Of a DNA stretch of 37,944 nucleotides, positions 26,043 through 34,986 are shown piece after piece; positions within the stretch are counted from its first letter, which is position 1; every line of letters starts with the position of its first letter. The stretch spans positions 1-37,944 of the forward strand of contig DDJQ01000010.1 in assembly GCA_002339125.1 (NCBI GenBank), read 5' to 3'. The translations under genes and the position numbers were made by a program. Below the pieces are notes generated by a model. It was not told the origin of the DNA and ran no database searches. It worked only from the letters and a program-made list of their open reading frames with translations. The stretch comes from Alteromonadaceae bacterium UBA2620 (GTDB taxonomy: Bacteria; Pseudomonadota; Gammaproteobacteria; Enterobacterales; Alteromonadaceae).

Positions 26043-26241
26043 GCTCCCTCCTTTTGCGGCGTAATGTGCATTACACGATTTTCGCTGCCCGCCCACCTAT
26101 CTATGCAGTCCGCAGCATCGCTTGAGGCACCGCTCCCGGCAAGTTCAAAATTGTAAGATTTTGTAGAGTCAATTTTTTGAAATTTAATTCACCCCTTTTG
26201 TGCCGCCCGGTCGTTATACCCAAAACCAGGGAGTACACACT

Positions 26242-26880
26242 ATGCAATTAACGGCGAATCCAACCTTTTCAACCCGTGATTATGTCAGGCCATTGAGTCA
26301 CCTGCTACTGGCCGCGCTGGTCACTTTCGGTTTGTTTGTAATAATGGCCAAACTAATCGAGCAACACGGCGAAGCCCCTAAAGTCGAAGAAACCGTGGTC
26401 ATTGATGATTTTTTACTGCATGTAGAAGAGCCTGAAACTATTACCAGACAACCGGTTAAGCCAATGGAAAAAACGCTCGAGCAGCCCCCTTCGCTGCCAG
26501 AGCCGGTTGAATCTGATCCCGGCCCCAGTGAGCTTAGCGTTAACGTAAACCCAGTCATACCCGGCAATCAGATAGCCATTAATACAGACTTTGGCCAACA
26601 AAGTGATGCGTCTGCCCGGCCGATAGTCAGGGTGAACCCCAGTTATCCTGCCGATGCGGCCCGACAAGGCATTGAAGGTTGGGTGCAATTAACCTTTGAC
26701 CTCACGCCTCAGGGAACGGTAACCAATATCACCGTAGTGGATGCCGAGCCGCTACGTATCTTTAACCGGGAAGCCAAACGGGCGCTGGCAAAATGGCGCT
26801 ATCAGCCCCAGGTAGAAAAAGGTGTACCTGTGGGGCAAACCGGGTTACAAGTAGTACTGACCTTCAAGCTGGAGCAGTAA
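26242..26880 (+). CDS. TonB-family energy-transducer protein
   Basis: 212-aa inner-membrane protein anchored by one helix (about residues 17-36). A Pro/Glu-rich periplasmic spacer follows (EEPETITRQPVKPMEKTL, then PPSLPEPVESDPGPSE), and then a TonB C-terminal domain (about residues 125-210) containing PSYPADAARQGIEGWVQLTF and NREAKRALAKWRYQP. TonB proteins couple the proton motive force, via ExbB-ExbD, to outer-membrane receptors; no exbBD is in this window. The ATG at 26242 has GGGAG upstream; a longer reading to 26200 lacks support. A sigma-factor gene starts nine bases after the stop. Confidence 0.88.
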   Translation: MQLTANPTFSTRDYVRPLSHLLLAALVTFGLFVIMAKLIEQHGEAPKVEETVVIDDFLLHVEEPETITRQPVKPMEKTLEQPPSLPEPVESDPGPSELSVNVNPVIPGNQIAINTDFGQQSDASARPIVRVNPSYPADAARQGIEGWVQLTFDLTPQGTVTNITVVDAEPLRIFNREAKRALAKWRYQPQVEKGVPVGQTGLQVVLTFKLEQ

Positions 26881-26889
26881 GGACCGCCT

Positions 26890-27450
26890 GTGGGGATTGC
26901 TAAACTCGGATTTCTACGCACTTTCCTGAAATCGGAAACTGCCACAAGCTGCAATGAAACGTTGTTCAGGCGCTATCGGCAAACGGGCGATAGCGCCGCC
27001 CTGAGCGCGCTCTACGAGCAGCACTGTAATAATTTGTACTATTATCTGCTGGTAATGAGCGACCCCAACACCGCGGCAGATGTCACCCAGAAAGTCTGGC
27101 TCAAAGTCATGGAGTCAACACAGGACTATCAAAATCAGGGCCGCTTTCAGGCCTGGCTGTTTACCATTGGCCACCGCATGCTTATCGACGAATTTCGCCA
27201 GAGTAAGCGCTGGCAGGCCGATACCGATCCGGATACCTTAGGTTCAGTCACGCCGGTGAATGACAACGAAGCCGACTTTCACCAATTGCTTAAACATCTT
27301 CCGTTTACCCAACGGGAAGCGTTCTCGCTGCAGCAGGAAGGATTTAGTTTGCAGGATATTGCCAGCATCTGTGATGTACCGGTCGAAACGGTAAAAACGC
27401 GCCTGCGATATGCCCGCAACAACCTGAAAAAACATTGGAAAACATTATGA
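26890..27450 (+). CDS. ECF-type RNA polymerase sigma factor
   Basis: 186-aa sigma-70 family protein of extracytoplasmic-function size. Region 2 (about residues 28-98) includes LYEQHCNNLYYYLL and FQAWLFTIGHRMLIDEFR. Region 4 (about 125-180) has LPFTQREAFSLQQEGFSLQD and the recognition helix VPVETVKTRLRYARNNLKK. Region 3 is missing, as usual in ECF factors. The GTG start has AAGGA six bases upstream and lies nine bases after the TonB-like gene. Its stop overlaps the next gene by the ATGA arrangement, so the neighbour is a natural anti-sigma candidate. Target promoters are not identified. Confidence 0.9.
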   Translation: MGIAKLGFLRTFLKSETATSCNETLFRRYRQTGDSAALSALYEQHCNNLYYYLLVMSDPNTAADVTQKVWLKVMESTQDYQNQGRFQAWLFTIGHRMLIDEFRQSKRWQADTDPDTLGSVTPVNDNEADFHQLLKHLPFTQREAFSLQQEGFSLQDIASICDVPVETVKTRLRYARNNLKKHWKTL

Positions 27451-28037
27451 ACGAGTCCGACCGTCAAGACGCATTGCAACAGGCATACAACACTGCTAAG
27501 CAACGTTATCCGGCGCCTGGGCGGATAAAACGGGCCGTGTTGAATCAACAGTCCGGCAATCAACAGCGCTTCCTTGACCGCGCTAAAGCCACACTGCCCG
27601 GCCGGGAGTGGCTGGCTCTGGCTGCTGCAGTAGGCTGCCTGTTACTGCTGGTTAAGGGCGCCCCGCTTATTAACCAACCAATGCCCGACAATGATATCAT
27701 TGCCCTGGAAGTGGAATATCATGGCTATCAGGATGACGTGGCGAGCCTTCCCAATTACCGCGAAAAACTCACATTGTATACCCGTGAATTTACCCGTCAG
27801 TTAACCACATTAAAGGTGTTTTATTCACGCCCGGCCATGCTGGCCAGCCATGAGGGAAACTGGTTGTTTACCGATTGTGATAATCAGACCATTACTGTTT
27901 CTAATGAGTTAATTGATGATTTGCGTGCTTTGCAGCGGGTAGATCCCGCCCTGGTTGACGGCACATTTGTTGCTCTGGCTTTTGATGAACAAGGCCGGTT
28001 GATAAAAATAGAACAGGCTCCTATAAAGAGCTGCTAG
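27447..28037 (+). CDS. probable membrane anti-sigma factor
   Basis: 196-aa protein with a cytosolic N-terminus of about 55 residues (MNESDRQDALQQAYNTAK), one transmembrane helix (about 56-72, LALAAAVGCLLLLV) and a periplasmic domain with few features. The layout and the ATGA overlap with the sigma-factor gene are typical of anti-sigma factors, but no zinc-binding anti-sigma motif is visible, so the call rests on context. An ATG at 27435 would also be in frame; I prefer 27447 because it forms the overlap. Confidence 0.6.
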   Translation: MNESDRQDALQQAYNTAKQRYPAPGRIKRAVLNQQSGNQQRFLDRAKATLPGREWLALAAAVGCLLLLVKGAPLINQPMPDNDIIALEVEYHGYQDDVASLPNYREKLTLYTREFTRQLTTLKVFYSRPAMLASHEGNWLFTDCDNQTITVSNELIDDLRALQRVDPALVDGTFVALAFDEQGRLIKIEQAPIKSC

Positions 28038-28089
28038 CTTGTGCGCGCACTTTAACTTTTACTGGTCAAGCGTCCGACAACATGGTTTC

Positions 28090-28482
28090 ATGAGTTTTAA
28101 CACCATTCCCGATATGCAAACGGCGCTACCTGCAAGGATTCTCACCGTGAAAAACCTGTTTCAAGCTATTGATAATAAAGATACCGAAACCTTTGCAGGC
28201 TTTTTGGCAGAACATGCCACCTTTCGCTTTGGGAATGCGCCAATAGTGACTGGCCGGCCTGATATTGTCGCAGTGGTCGACGACTTTTTTAACAGTGTTA
28301 AAGCGCTCTCTCATACGGTGGCTGAAACCTGGCGTCCCCCAACCGGGGTAATATGTCAGGGAACAGTAACTTATACCCGTTTTGATGACAGTACCCTGAC
28401 CATTCCGTTTTGCAATACATTCAGAGTTAATGAGGATTTAATTGGGGAGTATATCATTTATGCCGATGTTTCAGCGCTCTGA
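28090..28482 (+). CDS. SnoaL/NTF2-like protein
   Basis: 130-aa protein with the helix-then-strands pattern of the SnoaL/NTF2 fold: LFQAIDNKDTETFAGFLAEH, then ATFRFGNAPIVTGRPDIV and the closing strands TVTYTRFDDSTLTIPFCNTF. No catalytic residues are diagnostic; ligand and role are unknown. The in-frame TTG at 28039 would extend it by 17 residues but is an unlikely start, and neither choice has a good ribosome site. It follows the sigma/anti-sigma pair closely and may belong to the same transcript. Confidence 0.65.
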   Translation: MSFNTIPDMQTALPARILTVKNLFQAIDNKDTETFAGFLAEHATFRFGNAPIVTGRPDIVAVVDDFFNSVKALSHTVAETWRPPTGVICQGTVTYTRFDDSTLTIPFCNTFRVNEDLIGEYIIYADVSAL

Positions 28483-28527
28483 CTACCAGCTCCATTGCAT
28501 TTAATGCCATACGTCATAGGCCTGCGG

Positions 28528-28555
28528 ATGCACTATAAAAAGTGCATGCTTTTTT
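28528..28555 (+). terminator. rho-independent terminator
   Basis: The stem ATGCACT (28528-28534) / AGTGCAT (28541-28547) has an ATAAAA loop and is followed by GC and six T. It separates the TonB/sigma unit from the PilZ gene. Confidence 0.75.
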
Positions 28556-28610
28556 CGTAACAACTGTGCTATGTTAATTTTCCAGCTATTGTACTTACAT
28601 ATAAACAATA

Positions 28611-30956
28611 ATGGGTACAGAACAGGAAATAATAAAACAACATCAACCTGTGATCCGCGCGTTAATTCCTTACCAGCAGCAAGGTCGTTTGCTCGAAGGA
28701 CTTAACCGCTTCTCGTCGCGCCTGAGTGCCCAGGCCAGGCAAGTCATTAAAGAGGAAGTGATTCGCTTAACGTCACAAACCGACGCGCCCGCGGATAACT
28801 CTGCCTTTGCTCGGTTTCCGGTAAAGCGCTTTTCTCATTTTGGCATAGAAATGACCCTCGATAGAGTGGGCTCGGAGATCCTGAAAAGAGAAACAGCCCG
28901 CTACATGGAACAATATACCGTTGGCGTGTTTGAGTCGATTACCAACTCGGCCCATTACCAGGGGCTGGTGCAGCGTCAGTTACGCGAAAAAATCATCAAT
29001 GCGTTCACGGTTCAAACCCAGTCTTATCAGGATATTCAGTTTAATAACGACCTCTCTGTTACGCCGCATTTTTCGGTGACCACGCAGGCATATCAGAGTG
29101 GCAGAACCGTGGCTGTGGTGGCTTTAAGTGCCACACAACTTACCATTGCCTGTACTCGCTCGCCTAAATTTACCACGGTCAAGGATATACCCGTTTCCTT
29201 TCCGAAAATTGCCGGGCTGTGTGCTGCTAACGAAATTATTCATTTCGATTACGTCAGGGTCGAATTTAACACCACATCTCAGCGCCATCATGCAGTGTTA
29301 AAACTAGCAGAGCAGGACAAACAATGGGAGCCGCTCTTCAAGCAATACCTCAACCGGGTTATGTTGCGCCTGCCCCTTGCACGTGACCTTGAAATAGAAC
29401 GCTCAATGCAGGCTCTAGATCGCGATAGAGTTGTCCAAAACGCCCCCTGGTTACCGGTATTAATGAAGAACGATGGTGCTCAACTGGCTCCCCGAATGGT
29501 GCTGCTGACGCCAGTAAATACTCAATGCAATCCAGCTTACCGAAGCACACAGCTTTTACCAGGTAAAGCGGCATTACAACGCATTATGAAAGAGCTTCAT
29601 GCTTTTAACGAGGCGTTCGTGCTGCGACTAACTATTACTCAGAAAAACAACACTTCGGTTTCTTTATGCGCCACTGTTCGTCAACTGGAAAGACAAAATT
29701 TACTGGCAAATTTTGTTCAATTGGGGTTGGAACATAACAGTCTGGAATTCTGGCAGTATCGTTTGACCAAGATCAGTAGCGACAGTCAGGAAACCGCACG
29801 CATCCTGCAGGATATGTCTCATCAGGATCATCATGATATTTTGTCGATGGGGTATATTCTTTATTTGCGCTCCATTAACGAGGCAGTCGGTCCTTTGCAA
29901 TTACTCAGCCAGCCAGAAAAAGCCAAACTGCCCCGTCAGTATATTGATAGTGACAATCATTATCCCCTTCATTTTGTAATGAATGATGATATCGACCGGC
30001 GGAAAGAGCCGCGCTTTAGAATTGAAACCGATGCACAGGTAAAAGTAAGTCTTATTGGCAGTTATGCCGCTACGGTGCGGGATTTTTCCTTAGGCGGCAT
30101 CCGGCTCCAGCTCCATGACTGTCATGACGCCGCATTACCGTCAGAGGTAAAGGTCAGTATTGTCGACTTCAAACTGAAGTCACAACGCTACAAAGTATTG
30201 GACTACAATCAGCGAACCGGGGTATTGCGTTTACTCGCGAGCACCACCGATAGCACCTCAAGAGTGCTCAAGAAACTCAGTTCGGGCTTGTCTTTGCAAT
30301 CCAGTATTGAAAACATCATGCACAGGCAATCGCTGTATTTCCGCTATATGTGGGAAGTGGTGAGCCGCCATTATCCAAATGCCGCGTTACAGATTGTTAC
30401 TGGCAGGCAGATGATCCACCGCATGAAAACCTTATACACCACCCAGCAAAATAACGACCTTCATCCTTTTGCGGTGTGCGACCACAATGCACCGCTGCAT
30501 GGATTTTTTGCCGATATGGGTAAGTCGCCACCAGATTCTTCGGTACTACGCCGACTCCTACAACAAGCCGAACGGTATCATCTGGCCATTCATTGTGAGC
30601 GCAAAGCCGACAATAAACTAATTAATCTTACTCAGGTGCAATGCTTTGAGTCGTCACTGCGTTATAAAATTCAACAATCACTGGAAGAAGAAGAAACTCA
30701 CCTCTACGTGGCCGGTATTGAATGCCAGAAAAATGAATCGGTCACCACGCCGATGTCCAAACAACGATTGGCGCTGTTGTCACGCATAGACCTGGATGTT
30801 TATGAAAAACTACAAGCGCTGCAACAAAATTATTCCCATGTGATTCATATCATCGATCTGTCGGCGTTGCTCAATTCCTTTCTTAAAAGCGGTATTGTAC
30901 TGGATCCGACAAAGGAGAATGCCGCTGCTGCGGCACCCACCGACAAGGTTACATAA
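28611..30956 (+). CDS. large PilZ-domain c-di-GMP-binding protein
   Basis: 781-aa cytosolic protein. The only clear domain is a PilZ domain at about residues 460-560, with RRKEPRFR (463-470) and DFSLGGIRL (491-499), the two motifs that grip c-di-GMP. The rest (1-455 and 565-781) matches nothing I recognise, though an N-terminal region near 140-250 has the alternating strand pattern of a degenerate PilZ-like barrel. It is an effector that could respond to the EAL and GGDEF-EAL enzymes encoded in this window. The last 8 bases overlap the 3' end of the convergent dehydrogenase gene. Confidence 0.85.
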   Translation: MGTEQEIIKQHQPVIRALIPYQQQGRLLEGLNRFSSRLSAQARQVIKEEVIRLTSQTDAPADNSAFARFPVKRFSHFGIEMTLDRVGSEILKRETARYMEQYTVGVFESITNSAHYQGLVQRQLREKIINAFTVQTQSYQDIQFNNDLSVTPHFSVTTQAYQSGRTVAVVALSATQLTIACTRSPKFTTVKDIPVSFPKIAGLCAANEIIHFDYVRVEFNTTSQRHHAVLKLAEQDKQWEPLFKQYLNRVMLRLPLARDLEIERSMQALDRDRVVQNAPWLPVLMKNDGAQLAPRMVLLTPVNTQCNPAYRSTQLLPGKAALQRIMKELHAFNEAFVLRLTITQKNNTSVSLCATVRQLERQNLLANFVQLGLEHNSLEFWQYRLTKISSDSQETARILQDMSHQDHHDILSMGYILYLRSINEAVGPLQLLSQPEKAKLPRQYIDSDNHYPLHFVMNDDIDRRKEPRFRIETDAQVKVSLIGSYAATVRDFSLGGIRLQLHDCHDAALPSEVKVSIVDFKLKSQRYKVLDYNQRTGVLRLLASTTDSTSRVLKKLSSGLSLQSSIENIMHRQSLYFRYMWEVVSRHYPNAALQIVTGRQMIHRMKTLYTTQQNNDLHPFAVCDHNAPLHGFFADMGKSPPDSSVLRRLLQQAERYHLAIHCERKADNKLINLTQVQCFESSLRYKIQQSLEEEETHLYVAGIECQKNESVTTPMSKQRLALLSRIDLDVYEKLQALQQNYSHVIHIIDLSALLNSFLKSGIVLDPTKENAAAAAPTDKVT

Positions 30957-31743
30957 TAAAGTCGACCACCCCACCGTCTACGCGCAGTGCGCTGCCCGTG
31001 GTGGCTGACGCCAGTGTCGAGCAGGTGTAAGTGATCATGCTGGCCACTTCCTCAACCGTTGCCATACGTTGGATCACCGATGACGGGCGATTTTCCATGA
31101 CAAACTTGACCCCGGCTTCCTCAATAGAAATGCCGCTTTCTTCTGCTGATTGCGCCAGGAATGCCTGTGCGCCCTCGCTCAGGGTAGGACCGGGCAACAC
31201 TGCATTCACGGTTACTCCGGTGCCCGCCAGTCGCTTCGCCAGGCCTCTGGATAAACCAAGCAGCGCGGTTTTAGTTACGCCATAATGAATCATATCGCCG
31301 GGAATATTCAGAGCAGATTCAGATGCCACATACAGGATCCGGCCCCAGCTATTTTCAACCATGGCTGGCGCATAATGGCGACTGAGGCGAACTGCCGACA
31401 TCACGTTCACGTCATAATACTGCTGCCAGGTATCATCGTCAGTATCAAAAAAGTCCTGGGTACCATAGATGCCCAGGTTGTTAACCAGAATATCTGCAGT
31501 TGGTACCGCCTCAATAAGCTTATTGCAACCTTCTGCAGTGCTTAAATCTGCCGCAACGCCGGATACATCAGCGTTGGCAACTGCTTGCTTCACCGCATCC
31601 ACTGCCTGCGCAACTTTTTGTTCGGTACGGCCGTTAACGATAACTTTTGCACAGCATTGAGCAAGCTGTTTGGCAGCCCCTAGTCCGATACCTTCTGTTG
31701 AACCGGTAATAATTGCCACTTTCTCATGTAAATCGATTTTCAT
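30949..31743 (-). CDS. short-chain dehydrogenase/reductase (SDR)
   Basis: 264-aa classical SDR oxidoreductase with a Rossmann fold. Residues seen are TGSTEGIG (13-20, cofactor), NNLG (88-91), Asn113, Ser141 and the YGVTK active site with Tyr154 and Lys158. VNGRT near 36-40, with Arg39 after strand 2, suggests NADPH preference. The substrate is unknown. The ATG has GGAG seven bases upstream. Its end overlaps the PilZ gene by eight bases tail to tail, and it is divergent from the cupredoxin operon across a 258-base gap. Confidence 0.9.
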   Translation of the reverse strand: MKIDLHEKVAIITGSTEGIGLGAAKQLAQCCAKVIVNGRTEQKVAQAVDAVKQAVANADVSGVAADLSTAEGCNKLIEAVPTADILVNNLGIYGTQDFFDTDDDTWQQYYDVNVMSAVRLSRHYAPAMVENSWGRILYVASESALNIPGDMIHYGVTKTALLGLSRGLAKRLAGTGVTVNAVLPGPTLSEGAQAFLAQSAEESGISIEEAGVKFVMENRPSSVIQRMATVEEVASMITYTCSTLASATTGSALRVDGGVVDFIM

Positions 31744-32001
31744 TGCTAAACTCCGTGTTTGTAGGGTGTGATTAGTTATACGCCGAAGATGGATTTATGT
31801 CATAAGTGGTTGTGAAACGGAGTATTCGAAGGAATAGAATCATGCCTGATGCCGACATGGCCGGTTTTGCGAACACCTCGTTTTAAATAACTATTGCATA
31901 GCTTTAGGCAATGTTGCTAATGTGTGAGTCTGTGTTTAGAGACTGCTTTTGTCTTGCTGAAAGCAGGTCGATGCTTTGGGTTGTATAAAGCACACAAGAA
32001 T
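31744..32001. promoter_or_regulatory. divergent region upstream of the cupredoxin operon
   Basis: This 258-base gap holds the promoters for the SDR and cupredoxin genes. A stem-loop, CTGCTTT (31943-31949) with AAAGCAG (31960-31966), lies about 40 bases before the operon start. A weak promoter, TTGCAT (31894-31899) with a poor -10 at 31917-31922, is possible. No FNR-like or NorR-like box was found by eye. Confidence 0.35.
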
Positions 32002-32658
32002 ATGATTATCTTAAAAAATTTTTTAAAAATAACGCTACTTAGTATAAGTTTAATCAGTAGTGCTGTGGTGACTGCGAAAACCATTACGGTGGTTGACGAA
32101 CAAGGCCGACCGTTTATTGATGCTGTGATCAGCGTGGCAGCGGCCGCCGTGGAAGAGTCATCTCCCTCTGCCCCTCCACAGCAACCTGCCATCATGGATC
32201 AGGTAAATCGCCAGTTTGAACCTACTATGCTGGTTATCGAACAGGGCCAGACTGTGGTGTTTCCCAATAGCGACAACATCCGCCATCACGTTTATAGTTT
32301 CTCTCAGCCTAAACCTTTTGAAATTAAACTCTATGCCGGTGACTCTGTGCCGCCCGTGCAGTTCGACAAATCGGGGATCGTGGTGCTTGGCTGTAATATC
32401 CACGACTCCATGCTAGGGTTTATTTATGTAAAAGATAGCAATCCCTCGTGGCAAACCAACCAAAATGGTCAGGCCGAAATAACCACCGCGCATGGTGAAA
32501 TACTGATTTGGCATCCAGACCTCTCCGTTAACCACCTTGAGCGATTGCCCTATGCGCTAACCGGCGGTGACGAGCCGGTCACAATCACTTTGCCACGAGT
32601 TGCCCAACTGGAAACATCCAAACGGGTATTTGGCAGTAGCAAGTTTAAGCGCCAATGA
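32002..32658 (+). CDS. periplasmic cupredoxin-like protein
   Basis: 218-aa exported protein, signal peptide about residues 1-25 (ending VVTA). The cupredoxin-type copper site is visible: FPNSDNIRHHVYSF (His95 or His96), then GCNIHDSMLGF with Cys131, His134 and Met137, the His-Cys-His-Met set of type 1 copper proteins. Databases often label such proteins 'methylamine utilization protein', but no methylamine genes are here. The start at 32002 is chosen because it opens the signal peptide; an in-frame reading from 31924 has no ribosome site. Its stop overlaps the GGDEF-EAL gene by four bases (ATGA). Confidence 0.85.
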   Translation: MIILKNFLKITLLSISLISSAVVTAKTITVVDEQGRPFIDAVISVAAAAVEESSPSAPPQQPAIMDQVNRQFEPTMLVIEQGQTVVFPNSDNIRHHVYSFSQPKPFEIKLYAGDSVPPVQFDKSGIVVLGCNIHDSMLGFIYVKDSNPSWQTNQNGQAEITTAHGEILIWHPDLSVNHLERLPYALTGGDEPVTITLPRVAQLETSKRVFGSSKFKRQ

Positions 32659-34976
32659 CGGTTACCCTACGTCAGTCGCTGTTTCAGATACTGTTTATTG
32701 GTATTTTTATCACAGCGTCGATGATCCTGGGGAATGTCTGGACGGTCACCTCAAAGACCGCCTTTAATCAGGTGACTAAAAATATTGAACTCGCCAATTC
32801 TGTATTGGAGCAACTGCTGCAGGATCGTAGTGAACAGCTACTCAATTCGGCAAGGGTACTCACTGACGACTTTGGCTTTAAGCAGGCGGTGGCCACCGGG
32901 GATATTCCAACCATTCAGAGTGCACTGCAAAATCATGGTCAGCGGATTGAATCAGACTTTATGATGCTGACTGACCTATCCGGTAAAGTACTGGAAAGCC
33001 AGCCAGGCTATTTTGCCCGCGGCAGCGAATTTCCTTACCCTGGAATCATCAATACGGTGCTTGAAGACGGCGGTTCGGAGAATGCCATCATTGTAGACGG
33101 CAGCCTGTACCAGATAATAATGTTACCCGTTTATGCCCCTAACCCCATAGCCATTGCCGGTATTGGTTTTATGGACGGCGATGCGTTTCTAAAGCAGGTA
33201 AAAAAAATCATTCAGGCTGATATCATCGTTTCTTCAAAACGCTCAGTGAATGGCTCTCATGTGGTATTGCACAGCAGCTTGCCCTACATTCAGGCTCAGC
33301 GAGTAATCAATGCCGATCAGAAAACCATGAGTTGGTTCGATGTAACTTTTTCACGGGATACCCCCCACCTCACCCGCGACATCAAATTGCCCGACACGTT
33401 AAGTAATGAAGTATCAATAACACTAGCGGTAGACGTATCAACCCACTTTGATAATTTTACCCAGTTGCAATTTAGTATCCTTGGTATTTCTTTGCTGGCT
33501 ATCGCCGGCTCTATGTTGCTATCAATGTTTATGGCCAGCCGGGTCAACAAGCCAGTGGCCAGCTTAGTCACTGCAGCCAATCATCTGGCCGATGGAAATT
33601 ACGAGCAATGTGTCCAAACCTCCGGGCATTTGCAGGAAATTAACGAACTGTCAGACGCCTTTGTGCGAATGAAAGACAGTATTCAAAGCCGTGAGCAGCG
33701 CATTCTGATGCAATCGCGGCTGGACATGCTTACCCGTCTGTATAACCGCAGTTACATGGAAGAGCTTATTCAGCAGCGTCTGGATGCCGGTGAGTCTTTG
33801 CAGGTTATCGGCATTAATATTCGCGATTTCAGAACCATTAATGATCTGTATGGCTATTCCAATGGCGATACCTGCATTATTTCAATTGCTGAGCGTATTA
33901 AACGCTGGCGTGGCACGGCGGCCCGCTTATCCGGCGGCGAGCTAGTGTGGTTTGCTAACGAGCCACTCACTGACGAACAGTTGGAAACCTTCCATACGAT
34001 TCTGGAACAACCGGTTGCCACTCAGCAACTGGTAATGCCAATTAAACTGGTATTCACCGTGGTAAACTGCCCTGCTGATGCCGATAACGCGCAGGATCTT
34101 TTCCGGCGCATGAATATTCTGCTCGATGAAGCAGAAATGGGCGCTAACTGGCTGCTCCAGTTCAGCTCAGAAATAGAGCAGCGTTATCTGCGACGCCTGA
34201 GTATTATCACTGAATTAAAAGAAGTGCTGCAGAGTGAACAGGATGAGTTATCGCTGGTTTATCAGCCTAAGATTAGCCTCAAGACTCGTCAGGTAAACGG
34301 CCTTGAAGCGCTTATTCGCTGGAACAGTCAGCGCCTTGGTTTTATTCCGCCGGATGAGTTTATTGAGATTGCCGAACAGGCGGGTTTTATTGAGCAGGTG
34401 ACAGACTGGGTACTTAGTCGGGTCGTTGCCGATATCCTGATACTCCGTGCACATCAGATACATATCAAACCGGCAGTCAACTTGTCGACCCAGGATATTC
34501 AAAACCGGCCATTACTTGAACGGCTCATTGCCTTACTTGATGCCAATGAATTAAGCGCCGATAATATCACCCTAGAGATCACCGAAAGCGATTTGGTAGC
34601 CGATGCTAAGATTGCCATCGCCAACCTGCAATTTTTGCAGGATAAGGGCTTCAGTATTGCTATAGATGATTTTGGCACCGGCTATTCATCGCTTGCGTAT
34701 TTAAAGAATTTACCCGTATCAGCGATTAAAATTGACAAAGCGTTTGTACTCAACCTCAGCACCGATACTGAAGATCAGCAAATCGTACATACGGTGCTAA
34801 GCCTTTCTAACATATTTGATTTAGAAGTTGTGGCGGAAGGTGTAGAAGATGCTAATGCCATGGAGATCCTGGCTGAATGGGGTTGTGATACTGCACAAGG
34901 CTATTATATTAGTCGCCCGCTACCACTTGGCGGACTGATTGACTGGCTGGCTTCATCTGACTATTACCAACACTAG
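32655..34976 (+). CDS. membrane GGDEF-EAL protein, degenerate GGDEF
   Basis: 773-aa c-di-GMP enzyme. TM1 (about 9-29) and TM2 (274-294) enclose a periplasmic sensor of about 245 residues. Then come HAMP (295-347), GGDEF (353-500) and EAL (525-768). The GGDEF site reads SGGEL (426-430), and its metal position has Asn388 and Arg390 in NIRDF, so cyclase activity is unlikely. The EAL domain keeps Glu551, Asn609, Glu641, Asp671-Asp672, Lys692, Glu728 and Gln748, so it should hydrolyse c-di-GMP. Its coupling with the cupredoxin gene suggests that the periplasmic partner supplies or modulates the signal. Confidence 0.92.
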   Translation: MTVTLRQSLFQILFIGIFITASMILGNVWTVTSKTAFNQVTKNIELANSVLEQLLQDRSEQLLNSARVLTDDFGFKQAVATGDIPTIQSALQNHGQRIESDFMMLTDLSGKVLESQPGYFARGSEFPYPGIINTVLEDGGSENAIIVDGSLYQIIMLPVYAPNPIAIAGIGFMDGDAFLKQVKKIIQADIIVSSKRSVNGSHVVLHSSLPYIQAQRVINADQKTMSWFDVTFSRDTPHLTRDIKLPDTLSNEVSITLAVDVSTHFDNFTQLQFSILGISLLAIAGSMLLSMFMASRVNKPVASLVTAANHLADGNYEQCVQTSGHLQEINELSDAFVRMKDSIQSREQRILMQSRLDMLTRLYNRSYMEELIQQRLDAGESLQVIGINIRDFRTINDLYGYSNGDTCIISIAERIKRWRGTAARLSGGELVWFANEPLTDEQLETFHTILEQPVATQQLVMPIKLVFTVVNCPADADNAQDLFRRMNILLDEAEMGANWLLQFSSEIEQRYLRRLSIITELKEVLQSEQDELSLVYQPKISLKTRQVNGLEALIRWNSQRLGFIPPDEFIEIAEQAGFIEQVTDWVLSRVVADILILRAHQIHIKPAVNLSTQDIQNRPLLERLIALLDANELSADNITLEITESDLVADAKIAIANLQFLQDKGFSIAIDDFGTGYSSLAYLKNLPVSAIKIDKAFVLNLSTDTEDQQIVHTVLSLSNIFDLEVVAEGVEDANAMEILAEWGCDTAQGYYISRPLPLGGLIDWLASSDYYQH

Positions 34977-34986
34977 GGAGTTTTGC

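Noticed and set aside
31924..32001. N-terminal extension of the cupredoxin-like gene
   Set aside because: The added residues would bury the signal peptide and no ribosome binding site precedes them.
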